DNA of 64,000 nucleotides from JBBQKI01 sp038326725 (GTDB lineage: Bacteria > Bacteroidota > Bacteroidia > Flavobacteriales > Flavobacteriaceae). Position 1 is the first letter of the stretch; every line of letters starts with the position of its first letter. The notes beneath the pieces are model-generated. The model did not search any database. It had not been told where the DNA came from and saw nothing but the letters and a program-made list of their open reading frames with translations. Below, one piece after another: positions 1-8,991 of this stretch. The stretch spans positions 1 through 64,000 of the forward strand of contig JBBQKI010000006.1 in the NCBI GenBank assembly GCA_038326725.1, written 5' to 3'. A program made the translations under genes and the position numbers.

Positions 1-100
1 TCAAGATTTCATTAAAGACAACAAACAAAGCGTAGCCCAATACGTAAAAACTTTGGGCGATGTGGAGGTTGTTTCTTTTGAGCGCGTTGCTTTAGGGTAA
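1..100 (+). CDS. 3' end of an unidentified gene
   Basis: The frame starting at base 2 is open and ends with TAA at 98-100, giving 32 residues that end in FERVALG. The gene begins outside the window and the tail carries no motif I recognise, so I give no function. It is followed within 25 nt by a strong hairpin terminator, which supports it being a real gene end. The tail is mixed charged and hydrophobic with no membrane segment. Confidence 0.6.
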   Translation, partial: QDFIKDNKQSVAQYVKTLGDVEVVSFERVALG

Positions 101-121
101 TCCGTAAAATATTTACAAATC

Positions 122-157
122 AAAAGAGGCCGGAATAAAAACCGGCCTCTTTTTTTT
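122..157. terminator. bidirectional intrinsic terminator
   Basis: GAGGCCGG (126-133) pairs with CCGGCCTC (142-149), flanked by an A-run on the left and a T-run on the right. It lies between convergent genes and can serve both. Confidence 0.85.
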
Positions 158-179
158 AAACTAATATTTGGCTAATCAG

Positions 180-1539
180 TTATTCTTTTACAATTTTGAA
201 CGAGGCGGTTTTGCCTTCCGAAGTTACGTTGACGATATAAAGCCCGCTTGAAAACCCTTCCATTTTCAAATTTGCTTGGGTGTTGTTGGGCTTGCTTTCC
301 AAAACTTTCCTCCCCAAAATATCAAAGACTTCTATTTGTTCCATTTCAATTTTTGAGGAAATATTCAGTTCATTTGAAACCGGGTTTGGATAAAAACTGA
401 ATTCATTTTCCACCAAATCTTCCACGCCCAAATTGGTATTTACACCAAAAATAGTTTCGTAGGTATTCCCCCCAAAAACTGCTTCCAAGGTATAAACCCC
501 ATCAGGCCAAGTGCCATCAATGGTATAGCCGAAATGCGCCCAAGATGTGGCGTAATCTTGACCCCCGAGGTCGGCAGTCCAAGTAAAGCCTAAAAACACG
601 TTTCCATTTGGGTCATAAATAGTGAACTCGGTATTGGAGCCATCTTGGATGTCCCGATAAAAAGTTCGAAAAACCATCAATTCTCCCGGCTCGAAATTGA
701 CTTCCCCATAGGTAATTTCTTCATTCGGGCAGTCTTCATAAAAGTCGAAACTGTAATGGGTGGAAATTCGGTTGATTGTTGGGATAAAATAATCGGGTTG
801 GTCCAGCCACCAACTCTCTGTGTTCATGTCATTGCATGGTTCCGCAAAGGGGTCAATGCGATCTCCATTTAAATCAAAAACCTCAAAATGCAGGTGTGGC
901 CAATCGCTACTGCCCGAACTTCCCGCCGCACCCAGATATTCCCCTGCTACTACGGCATCTCCTATTCCTTTAGTGGTGTTGGCGCCGTCCTTGAAATGCC
1001 AATACCAAGCCTGTGACTCGTCCGCATGTTCAATGATGATCCCGTTTGTCAATAATGGTACCCTCGGCAGCAGCCACTATTTCCATGATTTCATCATTCA
1101 TTTTGGTCCATGGGTAGGGCCAAAGTATATAATCTGTACCGCCGTGATTGCCCGATGCCCAATCATAAGTACGCTGTGCACAATTGTAGTCCTCCAAATT
1201 ATTATTGGGGGTTAAGTTATGATCCACTTGGTTTTGCAGGGTGTAATAGCCATAATCTTTAAAACCTGCTTTAGGACGAATGGGTTGGACAAACAATGGG
1301 TGGCCACCCATTCTGTTAAAGGCATTCGGGTTTGTTTTCAGTATTTCCTTTTTATTAAGGGCGATTACAGTTAACGCTTCCTGGCTAGCTTGCTCGGTGA
1401 TGCACTCGGATTTTCCAAGTTCGACCGGTTCAAAATGAACTTGCGTAGGCTCGATGCCATACGTGGATTTCACACTTTTATTTTGTGCAGTAGCTACCAC
1501 TGCTAAAAAACAAAAAAAGAAAAGTAATTGATTTTTCAT
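180..1539 (-). pseudogene. M23 metallopeptidase with T9SS sorting domain, frameshifted
   Basis: Two overlapping minus-strand frames together make one secreted M23 (lysostaphin/LytM-type) peptidase. The upstream part (1539 to 1030) has a signal peptide ending near ATAQ and the first zinc motif HGGTD. It stops at 1030 just after EGTIIDKRD. The downstream part (from about 1052 to 180) resumes with GIIIEHAD, has the second motif HLHFE and ends in a type A T9SS sorting domain (FYPNP, then SGLYIV near the end). The parts differ in reading frame. Compared with my recollection of the family, a stretch of perhaps 15-20 residues between IIDKRDG and NGIIIEHAD also seems missing, so a short out-of-frame deletion is likelier than a single-base error. 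Neither half can be an active exported enzyme alone: the first lacks half the zinc site and the sorting signal, the second lacks a signal peptide. A sequencing error remains possible. Confidence 0.8.
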
Positions 1540-1743
1540 GATTAAAAATTTAATGGTTCCTAAAAAAGTGAGGGGCCTTTAAAAGCCGCTTATAAAATTC
1601 CATCGAAGAACACCCTATATTGTCATCAAGTTTTGGGGGAATTATATTTTATAAATTAAAAATCTTTATTAAAATTAATTTTCAAACTAATTTTTACTTT
1701 TCCCCTTTAAACTTTTTAAACTTAAAGCGTCAACATTTTTCTT

Positions 1744-1751
1744 TATTTTTG
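1744..1751 (+). promoter_or_regulatory. Bacteroidota -7 element of pyrH
   Basis: TATTTTTG fits the TAnnTTTG consensus, 12-18 nt before the candidate pyrH start codons. I see no clear TTG at the -33 position. A short 5' leader is implied. Confidence 0.5.
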
Positions 1752-1769
1752 CCCAATCAAAACATGGAC

Positions 1770-2477
1770 ATGCACTATAAAAGAATCCTTTTAAAACTTT
1801 CCGGAGAAGCCCTGATGGGAAACCAGCAATACGGAATCGATCCCGTCAAACTGCAGGAGTATGCCTCGGAGATAAAACAAGTTGCCGACAAGGGCGTGGA
1901 AGTTGCCATTGTTATTGGCGGGGGAAATATTTTTCGGGGCCTTTCGGGAGAAGATAGCGGAATAGACCGCGTGCAGGGCGACCACATGGGGATGTTGGCT
2001 ACGGTTATAAATGGTTTAGCTTTGCAAAGCGCCCTAGAAAATGAAGGCGTGGCCACCCGTTTGCAAACCGCTATAAATATTAATGAAGTTGCCGAGCCTT
2101 TCATTCGCCGTAAAGCTATTAGACATTTGGAAAAAGGTAGGGTGGTTATTTTTAGTGCGGGCACTGGAAACCCTTATTTTACAACAGATTCTGCTGCGGT
2201 GCTTCGCGCTATTGAAATTGGTGCCGATGTTATATTGAAGGGAACCCGGGTAGATGGCATTTATTCCAGCGATCCGGAAAAAGATAAAGAAGCCATAAAA
2301 TTCGATTTCATCTCCTTTGAAGATGTTTTAAAAAAGGGTCTGAAAGTGATGGATACCACGGCTTTTACCCTGAGTCAGGAAAACCATTTGCCCATCATCG
2401 TGTTCGATATGAACAGTCGTGGAAACCTTCTTAAAGTGGTTTCGGGCGTTATGATTGGTACCAAAGTGAACGTATAA
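1770..2477 (+). CDS. pyrH: UMP kinase
   Basis: Phosphorylates UMP to UDP with ATP in pyrimidine nucleotide synthesis. It is a cytoplasmic amino acid kinase family enzyme, normally a hexamer, inhibited by UTP and in many bacteria activated by GTP. The 235-residue product begins KRILLKLSGEALMG, the family N-terminus, and contains the glycine-rich VIGGGNIFRG and the GDHMGMLATVINGLAL segment. The reading frame stays open upstream to 1620, but that extension is low-complexity and crosses the -7 element, so I reject it. ATG 1770 matches the family start best; ATG 1764 would add two residues. The gene is followed after 59 nt by frr, the usual pyrH-frr order. Confidence 0.95.
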   Translation: MHYKRILLKLSGEALMGNQQYGIDPVKLQEYASEIKQVADKGVEVAIVIGGGNIFRGLSGEDSGIDRVQGDHMGMLATVINGLALQSALENEGVATRLQTAININEVAEPFIRRKAIRHLEKGRVVIFSAGTGNPYFTTDSAAVLRAIEIGADVILKGTRVDGIYSSDPEKDKEAIKFDFISFEDVLKKGLKVMDTTAFTLSQENHLPIIVFDMNSRGNLLKVVSGVMIGTKVNV

Positions 2478-2536
2478 TTTTTCTAAAAACAATCAACATA
2501 AAATTAATTTTTCATAACAGGTTTTAAATAAACAAC

Positions 2537-3091
2537 ATGGAAGACGAAATGAAATTTATCCTCGACAGCGCCAAAGAAGCGATGGGCAAGGCATTGTTGC
2601 ATCTTGAAAAACAGTTGGTGAACATCCGCGCCGGAAAGGCCTCTCCGGCCATGGTAAGCAGCGTGATGATCAATTATTACGGTAGCCCTACCCCCATTAG
2701 CCAAGTTGCGAACGTTAGCACCCCGGACGGGATGACGATTACCATCCAGCCTTGGGAGAAAACGCTTATCCCCGAAATAGAAAAAGGGATCCATCAAGCC
2801 AATATTGGTTTTAACCCCATGAATAATGGCGAAAGTATCATCATTACTGTGCCGCCATTGACCGAGGAACGAAGAAGGGATTTGGCAAAACAAGCAAAAA
2901 CTGAAATTGAAGATGCAAAAATAGGCGTGCGCAACGACCGTAAAAATGCAAATACCGAAATAAAAGCCTTGGAAATTTCGGAAGATTTACAGAAAAACAT
3001 GGAAGCAGATATTCAAAAAATGACTGATCATCACATTAAGGTCATTGATGAAATTTTCGTTAAAAAAGAAAAGGAAATCATGACGGTATAA
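2537..3091 (+). CDS. frr: ribosome recycling factor
   Basis: Splits post-termination ribosomes together with EF-G. At 184 residues it has the family's usual length. The family signatures are present: the NIRAGKASPAMV segment near the N-terminus, the beta domain (YYGSPTPISQVANVS) and the C-terminal helix of the three-helix bundle with VRNDRKNAN. The gene sits in a probable operon with pyrH and is closed by a strong terminator 28 nt downstream. The start codon is ATG with the product beginning MEDEMKFIL. Confidence 0.96.
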   Translation: MEDEMKFILDSAKEAMGKALLHLEKQLVNIRAGKASPAMVSSVMINYYGSPTPISQVANVSTPDGMTITIQPWEKTLIPEIEKGIHQANIGFNPMNNGESIIITVPPLTEERRRDLAKQAKTEIEDAKIGVRNDRKNANTEIKALEISEDLQKNMEADIQKMTDHHIKVIDEIFVKKEKEIMTV

Positions 3092-3118
3092 CAGTTTTTA
3101 AGTTAAACTAAATATAAC

Positions 3119-3144
3119 AAAGCGGCTCTCATGCCGCTTTTTTA
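3119..3144 (+). terminator. intrinsic terminator of pyrH-frr
   Basis: AAAGCGGC (3119-3126) pairs with GCCGCTTT (3133-3140) across a 6-nt loop, followed by T residues. Confidence 0.85.
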
Positions 3145-3177
3145 TTAATTTTATGCCGCCTTCCTCCTATCTGAATT

Positions 3178-4443
3178 ATGTATAAACCGCTCATCCTTTT
3201 TTTCATCCTTTTATCATTCCCAACTTTTGCGCAGGAACCTGCGATTGATCTAAAAATTGATACAACCGCTACCCGCAAAGAGAAAAAGACCAATCCTCTG
3301 AGTACCGGTTTTTATCCTCTTGGTTTTTTTGATGTTGACCTTCGTTACCTGATAAAATATAATAACTATGAAGGCTTTAGACTGGGTTTTGGCGGGGTTA
3401 CCAATGATAGCTTGTTCGAGGAATATAAACTTGGCGGCTACGTGGCCCACGGGTTTAAGGATAAAGCCACCAAGTTTAGTTTGGGCGGGAGCGCGCGTTT
3501 AAACAAGGAAAAAAATACGTGGCTCAGTCTTTATTACACCGATGATATCCGTGAAATTGGGACTTTTAATTATCTGACCGATGCCCGGGTTTATTCTGTT
3601 TTTGAGCCTAGATTGGTAAATATTATCCAATTTTATAAATACAAAAATTGGCAGACCAATATCCAACATGAATTTACACCCAAAATACTTTCCGAATTGC
3701 GGGTATCACATTCCTCGATTGAAAATATTGAAGGATATTTTTTTATTAACGAAGACATTCCTTATTCCAATTACGAATTAGCGGAGGTCACGGCCTCTGT
3801 CCGCATCAGCCCTAAAAGAGATTTCTTTACCACCGATGATGGCCGCGTGGAATATTTTGACGGCTTCCCGAAAATAAGCGCGCAGGTTACACAGGGTCTT
3901 AAAGGCATTGCCAACAGTGATTTCAACTATACAAATTTTGGTTTAAAACTGGATTATTACATCAAAAGGAGCGACCTATCCTCCACAAATATTTTACTGG
4001 AAGGGCTTCTGTCCACCGGTGATGCCCCGCTTACACATTTGTTTCACGCCTACCCTAACAACCCAACCAAGGAAACAATTATGCAACGGTTTTCGGTGGC
4101 TGGCGTCCAAAGTTTTGAAACCATGTTTTTTGGTGAATTTTTCTCGGACAGGTTAACAACGCTTCAAATAAAACACAGTTTGCGAAGGTTCAATATTTCA
4201 AAAAGGATAAAACCCGAAATGGTGCTGATTACTCGCCACGCCTTGGGTGATATGAAAAACCCGGAGCCTCACATTGGTATCCCTTTTAATACACTAAATC
4301 AACTTTATTCCGAAACGGGTTTTGAGTTAAACAAGCTTATTTTTGGTTTCGGTGCTAGCTTCGCCTATCGGTACGGATTTTATAATTTGCCCCAATTTGA
4401 AGATAATATTTCGTTTAAGTTTACTTTTTATTTGGATTTTTAA
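3178..4443 (+). CDS. DUF5686-type outer-membrane beta-barrel protein
   Basis: The 421-residue protein has a signal peptide (cleavage after FPTFAQ, about residue 18) and then alternating short beta strands ending in the aromatic pattern KFTFYLDF, as in outer-membrane barrels. The stretch with FETMFFGEFFSDR and the RHALGDM segment resembles the C-terminal barrel half of DUF5686 proteins of Bacteroidota. Full DUF5686 proteins are usually about twice as long, with a carboxypeptidase-like beta-sandwich in front. Here only the barrel is present, with its own signal peptide, so it looks like a genuine short form rather than a fragment. Function is unknown. It lies alone between frr and asnS, both with their own signals. 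Confidence 0.75.
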   Translation: MYKPLILFFILLSFPTFAQEPAIDLKIDTTATRKEKKTNPLSTGFYPLGFFDVDLRYLIKYNNYEGFRLGFGGVTNDSLFEEYKLGGYVAHGFKDKATKFSLGGSARLNKEKNTWLSLYYTDDIREIGTFNYLTDARVYSVFEPRLVNIIQFYKYKNWQTNIQHEFTPKILSELRVSHSSIENIEGYFFINEDIPYSNYELAEVTASVRISPKRDFFTTDDGRVEYFDGFPKISAQVTQGLKGIANSDFNYTNFGLKLDYYIKRSDLSSTNILLEGLLSTGDAPLTHLFHAYPNNPTKETIMQRFSVAGVQSFETMFFGEFFSDRLTTLQIKHSLRRFNISKRIKPEMVLITRHALGDMKNPEPHIGIPFNTLNQLYSETGFELNKLIFGFGASFAYRYGFYNLPQFEDNISFKFTFYLDF

Positions 4444-4499
4444 AAGGTATTCCATTTTAAAATACTCAATTCCTAATTCTTAAATCTTAATTGAAAAGT

Positions 4500-4507
4500 T
4501 ATCTTTG
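4500..4507 (+). promoter_or_regulatory. -7 element of asnS
   Basis: TATCTTTG matches TAnnTTTG exactly, 20 nt before the asnS ATG. There is no TTG at the standard distance upstream. Confidence 0.55.
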
Positions 4508-4527
4508 CCCTTGCAAAATATGAAGCC

Positions 4528-5970
4528 ATGCCACATAAAAATATCCTGGAATTATTAAAAACTGAACCTTCTTCCGAAGTCATCACGGTACGTGGTTGGG
4601 TACGCTCTTTCCGAAGCAATCGTTTTATCGCTTTAAACGACGGCTCCACCATCAAAAATCTGCAATGTGTTGTGGATTTTGAAAATTTTGAAGACGACCT
4701 TTTAAAGAAAATAAACATTGGAGCTGCAATTGAAATCCAAGGAAATTTGGTGGCGAGCCAAGGGCAGGGCCAATATGTGGAAATTGAAGTAAAGGACATC
4801 ACGATTTTGGGTGAAGCTAACCCCGAAGAAGTGAAGCTGACCATCCTTTCCCCTAAACGTCACAGTTTGGAAACGCTACGGGAACAAGCCCATTTGCGTG
4901 TACGTACCAATACTTTCAGTGCCGTAATGCGGACCCGTTCTAAACTGGCCTTTGCTATTCACGAATATTTTCAGAAAAATGGCTTTTTTTATATGCACTC
5001 GCCCATCATTACGGGCAGCGATGCTGAAGGTGCCGGCGAAATGTTTCGCGTATCGGCACTGGACCAAAAAAACCCACCCTTGGATGAAAATGGGAACGTA
5101 AACTACAAAGAAGATTTTTTCGGCAAAGAAACCAACCTTACTGTTAGCGGACAGTTAGAGGCCGAAACCTATGCCATGGGCTTGGGGAAAGTGTACACAT
5201 TTGGCCCAACTTTTCGGGCAGAAAATTCAAATACTTCCCGTCACTTGGCCGAATTTTGGATGATTGAGCCCGAGGTTGCCTTTAACGATTTGACCGCCAA
5301 CATGGATTTGGCAGAAGATTTTATTAAATATGTGCTGAAATATGCATTGGAAAACTGCACCGATGACCTTGAATTCCTTGAAAACAGATTGCAGGAAGAA
5401 GACAAAAACAAACCTCAGGCAGAAAGGAGTGAAATGCTTTTAAGGGAAAAACTCCGTTTTGTTTTGGAAAACGATTTTAAAAGGATCAGCTATACCGAAG
5501 CTATTGACATTCTTAAAAAATCGGCCCCCAACCAAAAGAAGAAATTCAAATATGTTATTGAAGAATGGGGCGCGGATTTGCAAAGTGAACACGAGCGCTT
5601 TTTGGTTGAAAAACACTTTAAATGCCCAGTTATCCTCTTTGACTATCCCGCAAATATTAAATCTTTTTATATGCGTTTAAATGACGATGGTAAAACTGTT
5701 CGTGCAATGGACGTTCTTTTTCCAGGCATTGGAGAAATTGTGGGCGGCTCGCAGCGGGAAGAACGTTACGATGTTTTGTTGGAAAAAATGAAGGCCATGA
5801 ACATTGACGAAGAAGAATTGTATTGGTACTTGGATCTTCGCAAGTTTGGAACAGCCATTCACAGTGGTTTCGGACTTGGTTTTGAGCGTTTGGTGCAGTT
5901 TACAACGGGAATGGGCAACATCCGGGACGTGATCCCTTACCCTAGGTTTCCTGGCAACGCGGAGTTTTAA
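4528..5970 (+). CDS. asnS: asparagine--tRNA ligase
   Basis: Charges tRNA-Asn with asparagine; a class IIb synthetase acting in the cytoplasm. The 480-residue product has an N-terminal OB-fold anticodon domain (about residues 15-110, VRGWVRSFRSNRF) and the class II core: motif 2 around TFRAENSNTSRHLAEFWMIE and motif 3 GFGLGFERLVQF near the C-terminus. Asn rather than Asp specificity is supported by the overall AsnRS pattern, including HSGFGLGFERL, and by a separate aspS at 29385. The start ATG gives MPHKNILELL, a normal N-terminus. Confidence 0.96.
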   Translation: MPHKNILELLKTEPSSEVITVRGWVRSFRSNRFIALNDGSTIKNLQCVVDFENFEDDLLKKINIGAAIEIQGNLVASQGQGQYVEIEVKDITILGEANPEEVKLTILSPKRHSLETLREQAHLRVRTNTFSAVMRTRSKLAFAIHEYFQKNGFFYMHSPIITGSDAEGAGEMFRVSALDQKNPPLDENGNVNYKEDFFGKETNLTVSGQLEAETYAMGLGKVYTFGPTFRAENSNTSRHLAEFWMIEPEVAFNDLTANMDLAEDFIKYVLKYALENCTDDLEFLENRLQEEDKNKPQAERSEMLLREKLRFVLENDFKRISYTEAIDILKKSAPNQKKKFKYVIEEWGADLQSEHERFLVEKHFKCPVILFDYPANIKSFYMRLNDDGKTVRAMDVLFPGIGEIVGGSQREERYDVLLEKMKAMNIDEEELYWYLDLRKFGTAIHSGFGLGFERLVQFTTGMGNIRDVIPYPRFPGNAEF

Positions 5971-5995
5971 TAACAGAATATTCAAAATATTTTTC

Positions 5996-6030
5996 AACCC
6001 TTTCGGCATTTGAAATACTGAGAGGGTTTT
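5996..6030 (+). terminator. weak hairpin downstream of asnS
   Basis: AACCCT (5996-6001) can pair with AGGGTT (6023-6028) across a long loop, followed by only a few T residues. A weak candidate. Confidence 0.35.
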
Positions 6031-6112
6031 GCTTTGCCGAAAATCGCCCCCGTTCCGAACATTGGTAGCTGGCTTAACAAAATTTTGGTAGGAAGATGTC
6101 TGCTAATTTCCG

Positions 6113-6120
6113 TATTTTTG
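6113..6120 (+). promoter_or_regulatory. -7 element of rpoN
   Basis: TATTTTTG matches TAnnTTTG, 22 nt before the rpoN ATG. The nearest TTG upstream (6085-6087) is 25 nt away, longer than the usual spacer. Confidence 0.5.
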
Positions 6121-6142
6121 GGGGAAAAGCAATCGATTCATT

Positions 6143-7603
6143 ATGCTGAAACAACAGCTCAGCTTTAAACTCTCGCAAAAATTATCTCCCCAACAAATAC
6201 AGTTGATGAAGATGATACAACTGCCCACACAGGCTTTTGAGCAACGTATATCTCAGGAACTGGAGGAAAACCCTGCTTTGGAGGGCGGAAAGGAAGAAGA
6301 TGAAGATTATGATGAGTTTGAAAATGATGGCCACGAAGAAGATTATGACGATGGCAACGAGGTGATAGAAACCGATATAAACGTGGACGATTACCTCAGC
6401 GATGATGAAGTGCCGAGCTATAAACTTTCGGCCAATAATTATAGTGCTGATGATGAGGAACGGCAAATGCCCTACGCTGCTGGCACTTCGTTCAACCAAT
6501 ATTTAATGCAGCAACTGAGCACTTACCGCTTAAGCGATGAGGAAGAAGATATCGCCCTTTTTTTGGTGGGAAGCGTGGATGAAAGTGGATATATTCGCCG
6601 GGAAATACGGGACATATTGGACGATTTGGCTTTTACCCAAAATGTTTATACCACTGAAGAAAAAATTGAAAAGGTTTTAAAAATTGTTCAGGAACTTGAT
6701 CCGGCCGGAGTGGGCGCACGCGATCTTCAGGAATGTTTATTGATACAGCTTTACAGGAAAAATCCTGCCCCTTCGGTAACCCTAGCCATTTCTATAATGG
6801 AAGATGCCTTTGAGCATTTTTCAAAAAAACATTATACAAAACTGATTCAAAAATTCAATATCAGTGAAGAACAACTTCGGGATGCCGTTCAAGAAATTGA
6901 GGGACTTAACCCCAAACCCGGCGGCACATATTCAGCAAATTCCCGCGCCACTGAACATGTAGTCCCTGATTTTGCGATCAAAATAGTTGATGGTGAGCTT
7001 GAACTTACACTGAATGGCCGTAATGCCCCTGAACTTCACGTTTCCCGGGATTATACCAACATGCTGAAAGGGTACAAAGAAGCTAAGGATAAATCGAAAT
7101 CGCAAAAAGAGGCCGTGCTTTTTATTAAACAAAAACTAGATGCCGCCAAATGGTTTATTGATGCCATAAAGCAACGGCAGCAAACGCTTTTTGTAACGAT
7201 GAATTCCATCATGCATTATCAGAAAGAATATTTTTTATCGGGAGATGAACGAAAACTGAGGCCGATGATTTTAAAGGACATTGCGGATCAAATAAGTATG
7301 GATGTTTCCACGGTATCGCGGGTTGCCAACAGTAAATATGTGGACACCCCATATGGCACAAAACTGATCAAGGAATTTTTCAGCGAATCGATGAAGAACG
7401 ATCAAGGCGAGGATGTTTCGACCAAGGAAATTAAAAAAATTCTTGAGATTACCATAGGCGAAGAAAACAAGAAACGTCCTTTGACGGATGATAAACTCGC
7501 AAAAATATTGTTGGAAAAAGGATATCCAATAGCCCGCCGAACTATTGCAAAATACAGGGAACAATTGGATTTACCCGTTGCCCGGATGAGAAAAGAAATT
7601 TGA
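6143..7603 (+). CDS. rpoN: RNA polymerase sigma-54 factor
   Basis: Alternative sigma factor that recognises -24/-12 promoters and needs an AAA+ activator to open them. The 486-residue protein shows the three expected regions: glutamine- and leucine-rich region I (LSFKLSQKLSPQQIQLMKMI, residues 5-24), a very acidic linker (about 50-100), the core-binding domain, and the DNA-binding domain with its helix-turn-helix (MDVSTVSRVANSKYV) and the RpoN box ARRTIAKYRE near the C-terminus. No enhancer-binding activator is encoded in this window. The stop codon overlaps the next start (TGATG), so the following membrane protein is translationally coupled. Confidence 0.96.
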   Translation: MLKQQLSFKLSQKLSPQQIQLMKMIQLPTQAFEQRISQELEENPALEGGKEEDEDYDEFENDGHEEDYDDGNEVIETDINVDDYLSDDEVPSYKLSANNYSADDEERQMPYAAGTSFNQYLMQQLSTYRLSDEEEDIALFLVGSVDESGYIRREIRDILDDLAFTQNVYTTEEKIEKVLKIVQELDPAGVGARDLQECLLIQLYRKNPAPSVTLAISIMEDAFEHFSKKHYTKLIQKFNISEEQLRDAVQEIEGLNPKPGGTYSANSRATEHVVPDFAIKIVDGELELTLNGRNAPELHVSRDYTNMLKGYKEAKDKSKSQKEAVLFIKQKLDAAKWFIDAIKQRQQTLFVTMNSIMHYQKEYFLSGDERKLRPMILKDIADQISMDVSTVSRVANSKYVDTPYGTKLIKEFFSESMKNDQGEDVSTKEIKKILEITIGEENKKRPLTDDKLAKILLEKGYPIARRTIAKYREQLDLPVARMRKEI

Positions 7604-8208
7604 TGAACTTTTTTTTACGCCTTGCCGCCTATTTGTTCCATCCGTTGCTGATGCCGCTTTTGGGCACCGCTATTTATTATGCCATCACCCCACGTTTTAA
7701 TGAAATTGAATTGGTGAAAGCAAGTTTATTTGCAGTTATCATTCTAACCGTTTTTATCCCTCTTGTTATTTTCTTTATTCTGAAAAACTTGGGGCTTGCC
7801 GGTTCCATCCATTTGGAAAATTTAAAAGAACGGAAATATCCTTTAATGATCCATTGCCTATTGCTTTTGCTTATCCTAAAAATGGTTTTTGACCCCTTTG
7901 AAAGCCCGGAGCTGTATTATTTTTTTGTTGGAATCTTATTCTCAGCGATCTCGGCACTTATATTACTTTTTTTTAAGTTTAAAGTTAGTTTGCATCAAAT
8001 GGGTGTCGCGGGAATTACAATGTTCGTCATTGGTCTGAGTGCTCATTTCAAGGTAAACCTTCTTTTAACGATCAGTTTTTTTTTATTTGTGAACGGGTGG
8101 GTTGCCTCTTCAAGGTTGCATACCGAGTCTCATTCCTTCAAAGAATTAATGATAGGATTGTTTTTGGGAATAATCCCCCAATTAATGGTGTTCAATTTTT
8201 GGCTATAG
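7603..8208 (+). CDS. conserved multi-pass membrane protein downstream of rpoN
   Basis: The product has 201 residues with about six hydrophobic segments, starting right at the N-terminus (FFLRLAAYLFHPLLMPLLGT). The pattern of an N-terminal HPLLMP and a C-terminal SSRLHTESHSFKE weakly recalls the PAP2 phosphatase-like membrane proteins of Bacteroidota, but I see no complete phosphatase signature, so I leave the function open. The ATG shares one base with the rpoN stop. The stop abuts the stop of the convergent porin gene. Confidence 0.75.
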   Translation: MNFFLRLAAYLFHPLLMPLLGTAIYYAITPRFNEIELVKASLFAVIILTVFIPLVIFFILKNLGLAGSIHLENLKERKYPLMIHCLLLLLILKMVFDPFESPELYYFFVGILFSAISALILLFFKFKVSLHQMGVAGITMFVIGLSAHFKVNLLLTISFFLFVNGWVASSRLHTESHSFKELMIGLFLGIIPQLMVFNFWL

Positions 8209-8901
8209 AATATAGAATATCAATCCAACCTTAATAGTTCTGAATTCGACAGTTTCCCCGGTATCCGTTACAGCATCATTGAAGAAAGGATTGATGCCAT
8301 AATATGCAAAAAAGTTAAAAGTATTATATCCCAAACTCAAGGTTGCTCCCAAACGAACTGGGTTGAATTCAGGGATATCAGTTTGATTAACAGTATTGCC
8401 AGCTTGCTTAAATGTAGCTTTGTACCAATAGGCATATCCTACCCTTAAACCCGCGTACACTCGCCAAAATCGGTACGTTTCCGCAGTCGAAGAGCGCCAC
8501 CGGAATTCAATAGGTACTTCTATTTGAGCCATTCCAATGCGGTTTCTGTCAATATCAGCATCTTCGTCCAAAACACTGAAAATGGTTTTTTCATGGGAGT
8601 CTTCACCTATAAAAAGTGTTTGCCCAAAATGATCATACGCAATTCCAAAACCCACGCCCAAAGCAAGGTTTCGACGTTTATTAATTGGCATATCCCGAAT
8701 AAAACCCAACTGTAAACCTCCGGATAAACCTCTAGTGGAAACCCCATCGGGGACACTCCCAATAAAATTATAGGTTGCACCAATATAAAACTGGTCTTCC
8801 CGGTACAGGGAATCCACAGCTTTTGGTATGGTATCTTGCGCTACACATACAAAAAGTGGAAACGCTAAAAGAAGAGTTATAATAATATTTTTGAAGGACA
8901 T
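8203..8901 (-). CDS. porin-family outer-membrane beta-barrel protein
   Basis: The start at 8901 gives a clean signal peptide (MSFKNIIITLLLAFPLF, cleavage after VCVAQ); the open frame runs 54 nt further upstream but adds no plausible N-terminus. The mature part of about 210 residues has alternating strands and ends GLIFYIL, typical of OMP_b-brl_2 (PorT-like) small barrels. The true T9SS protein PorT looks different as I know it, so I do not assign that name. Its location next to exbD-exbD-x-exbB on the same strand suggests work in the same envelope system. The stop overlaps palindromically with that of the convergent gene (CTATAG). Confidence 0.75.
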   Translation of the reverse strand: MSFKNIIITLLLAFPLFVCVAQDTIPKAVDSLYREDQFYIGATYNFIGSVPDGVSTRGLSGGLQLGFIRDMPINKRRNLALGVGFGIAYDHFGQTLFIGEDSHEKTIFSVLDEDADIDRNRIGMAQIEVPIEFRWRSSTAETYRFWRVYAGLRVGYAYWYKATFKQAGNTVNQTDIPEFNPVRLGATLSLGYNTFNFFAYYGINPFFNDAVTDTGETVEFRTIKVGLIFYIL

Positions 8902-8939
8902 TCGATAAAGGTAAATGTATTTTGGAAATATCGAAAAAA

Positions 8940-8973
8940 AAAACGCCCTCAACAACTTTGAAGAAGGCGTTTT
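8940..8973 (-). terminator. intrinsic terminator of the exb cluster
   Basis: AAAACGCC (8940-8947) pairs with GGCGTTTT (8966-8973). Read on the minus strand the hairpin is followed by a T-run. It sits 19 nt after the stop of the last exbD and could partly separate it from the porin gene. Confidence 0.75.
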
Positions 8974-8991
8974 AAAAGATTATAAATTCAA

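Noticed and set aside
1620..1769. Upstream extension of pyrH in the same frame
   Set aside because: It crosses the -7 element and is low-complexity; family N-termini match the start at 1770.
8203..8901. Naming the small porin PorT of the type IX secretion system
   Set aside because: It lacks the N-terminal sequence features I know from PorT; only the general barrel type agrees.
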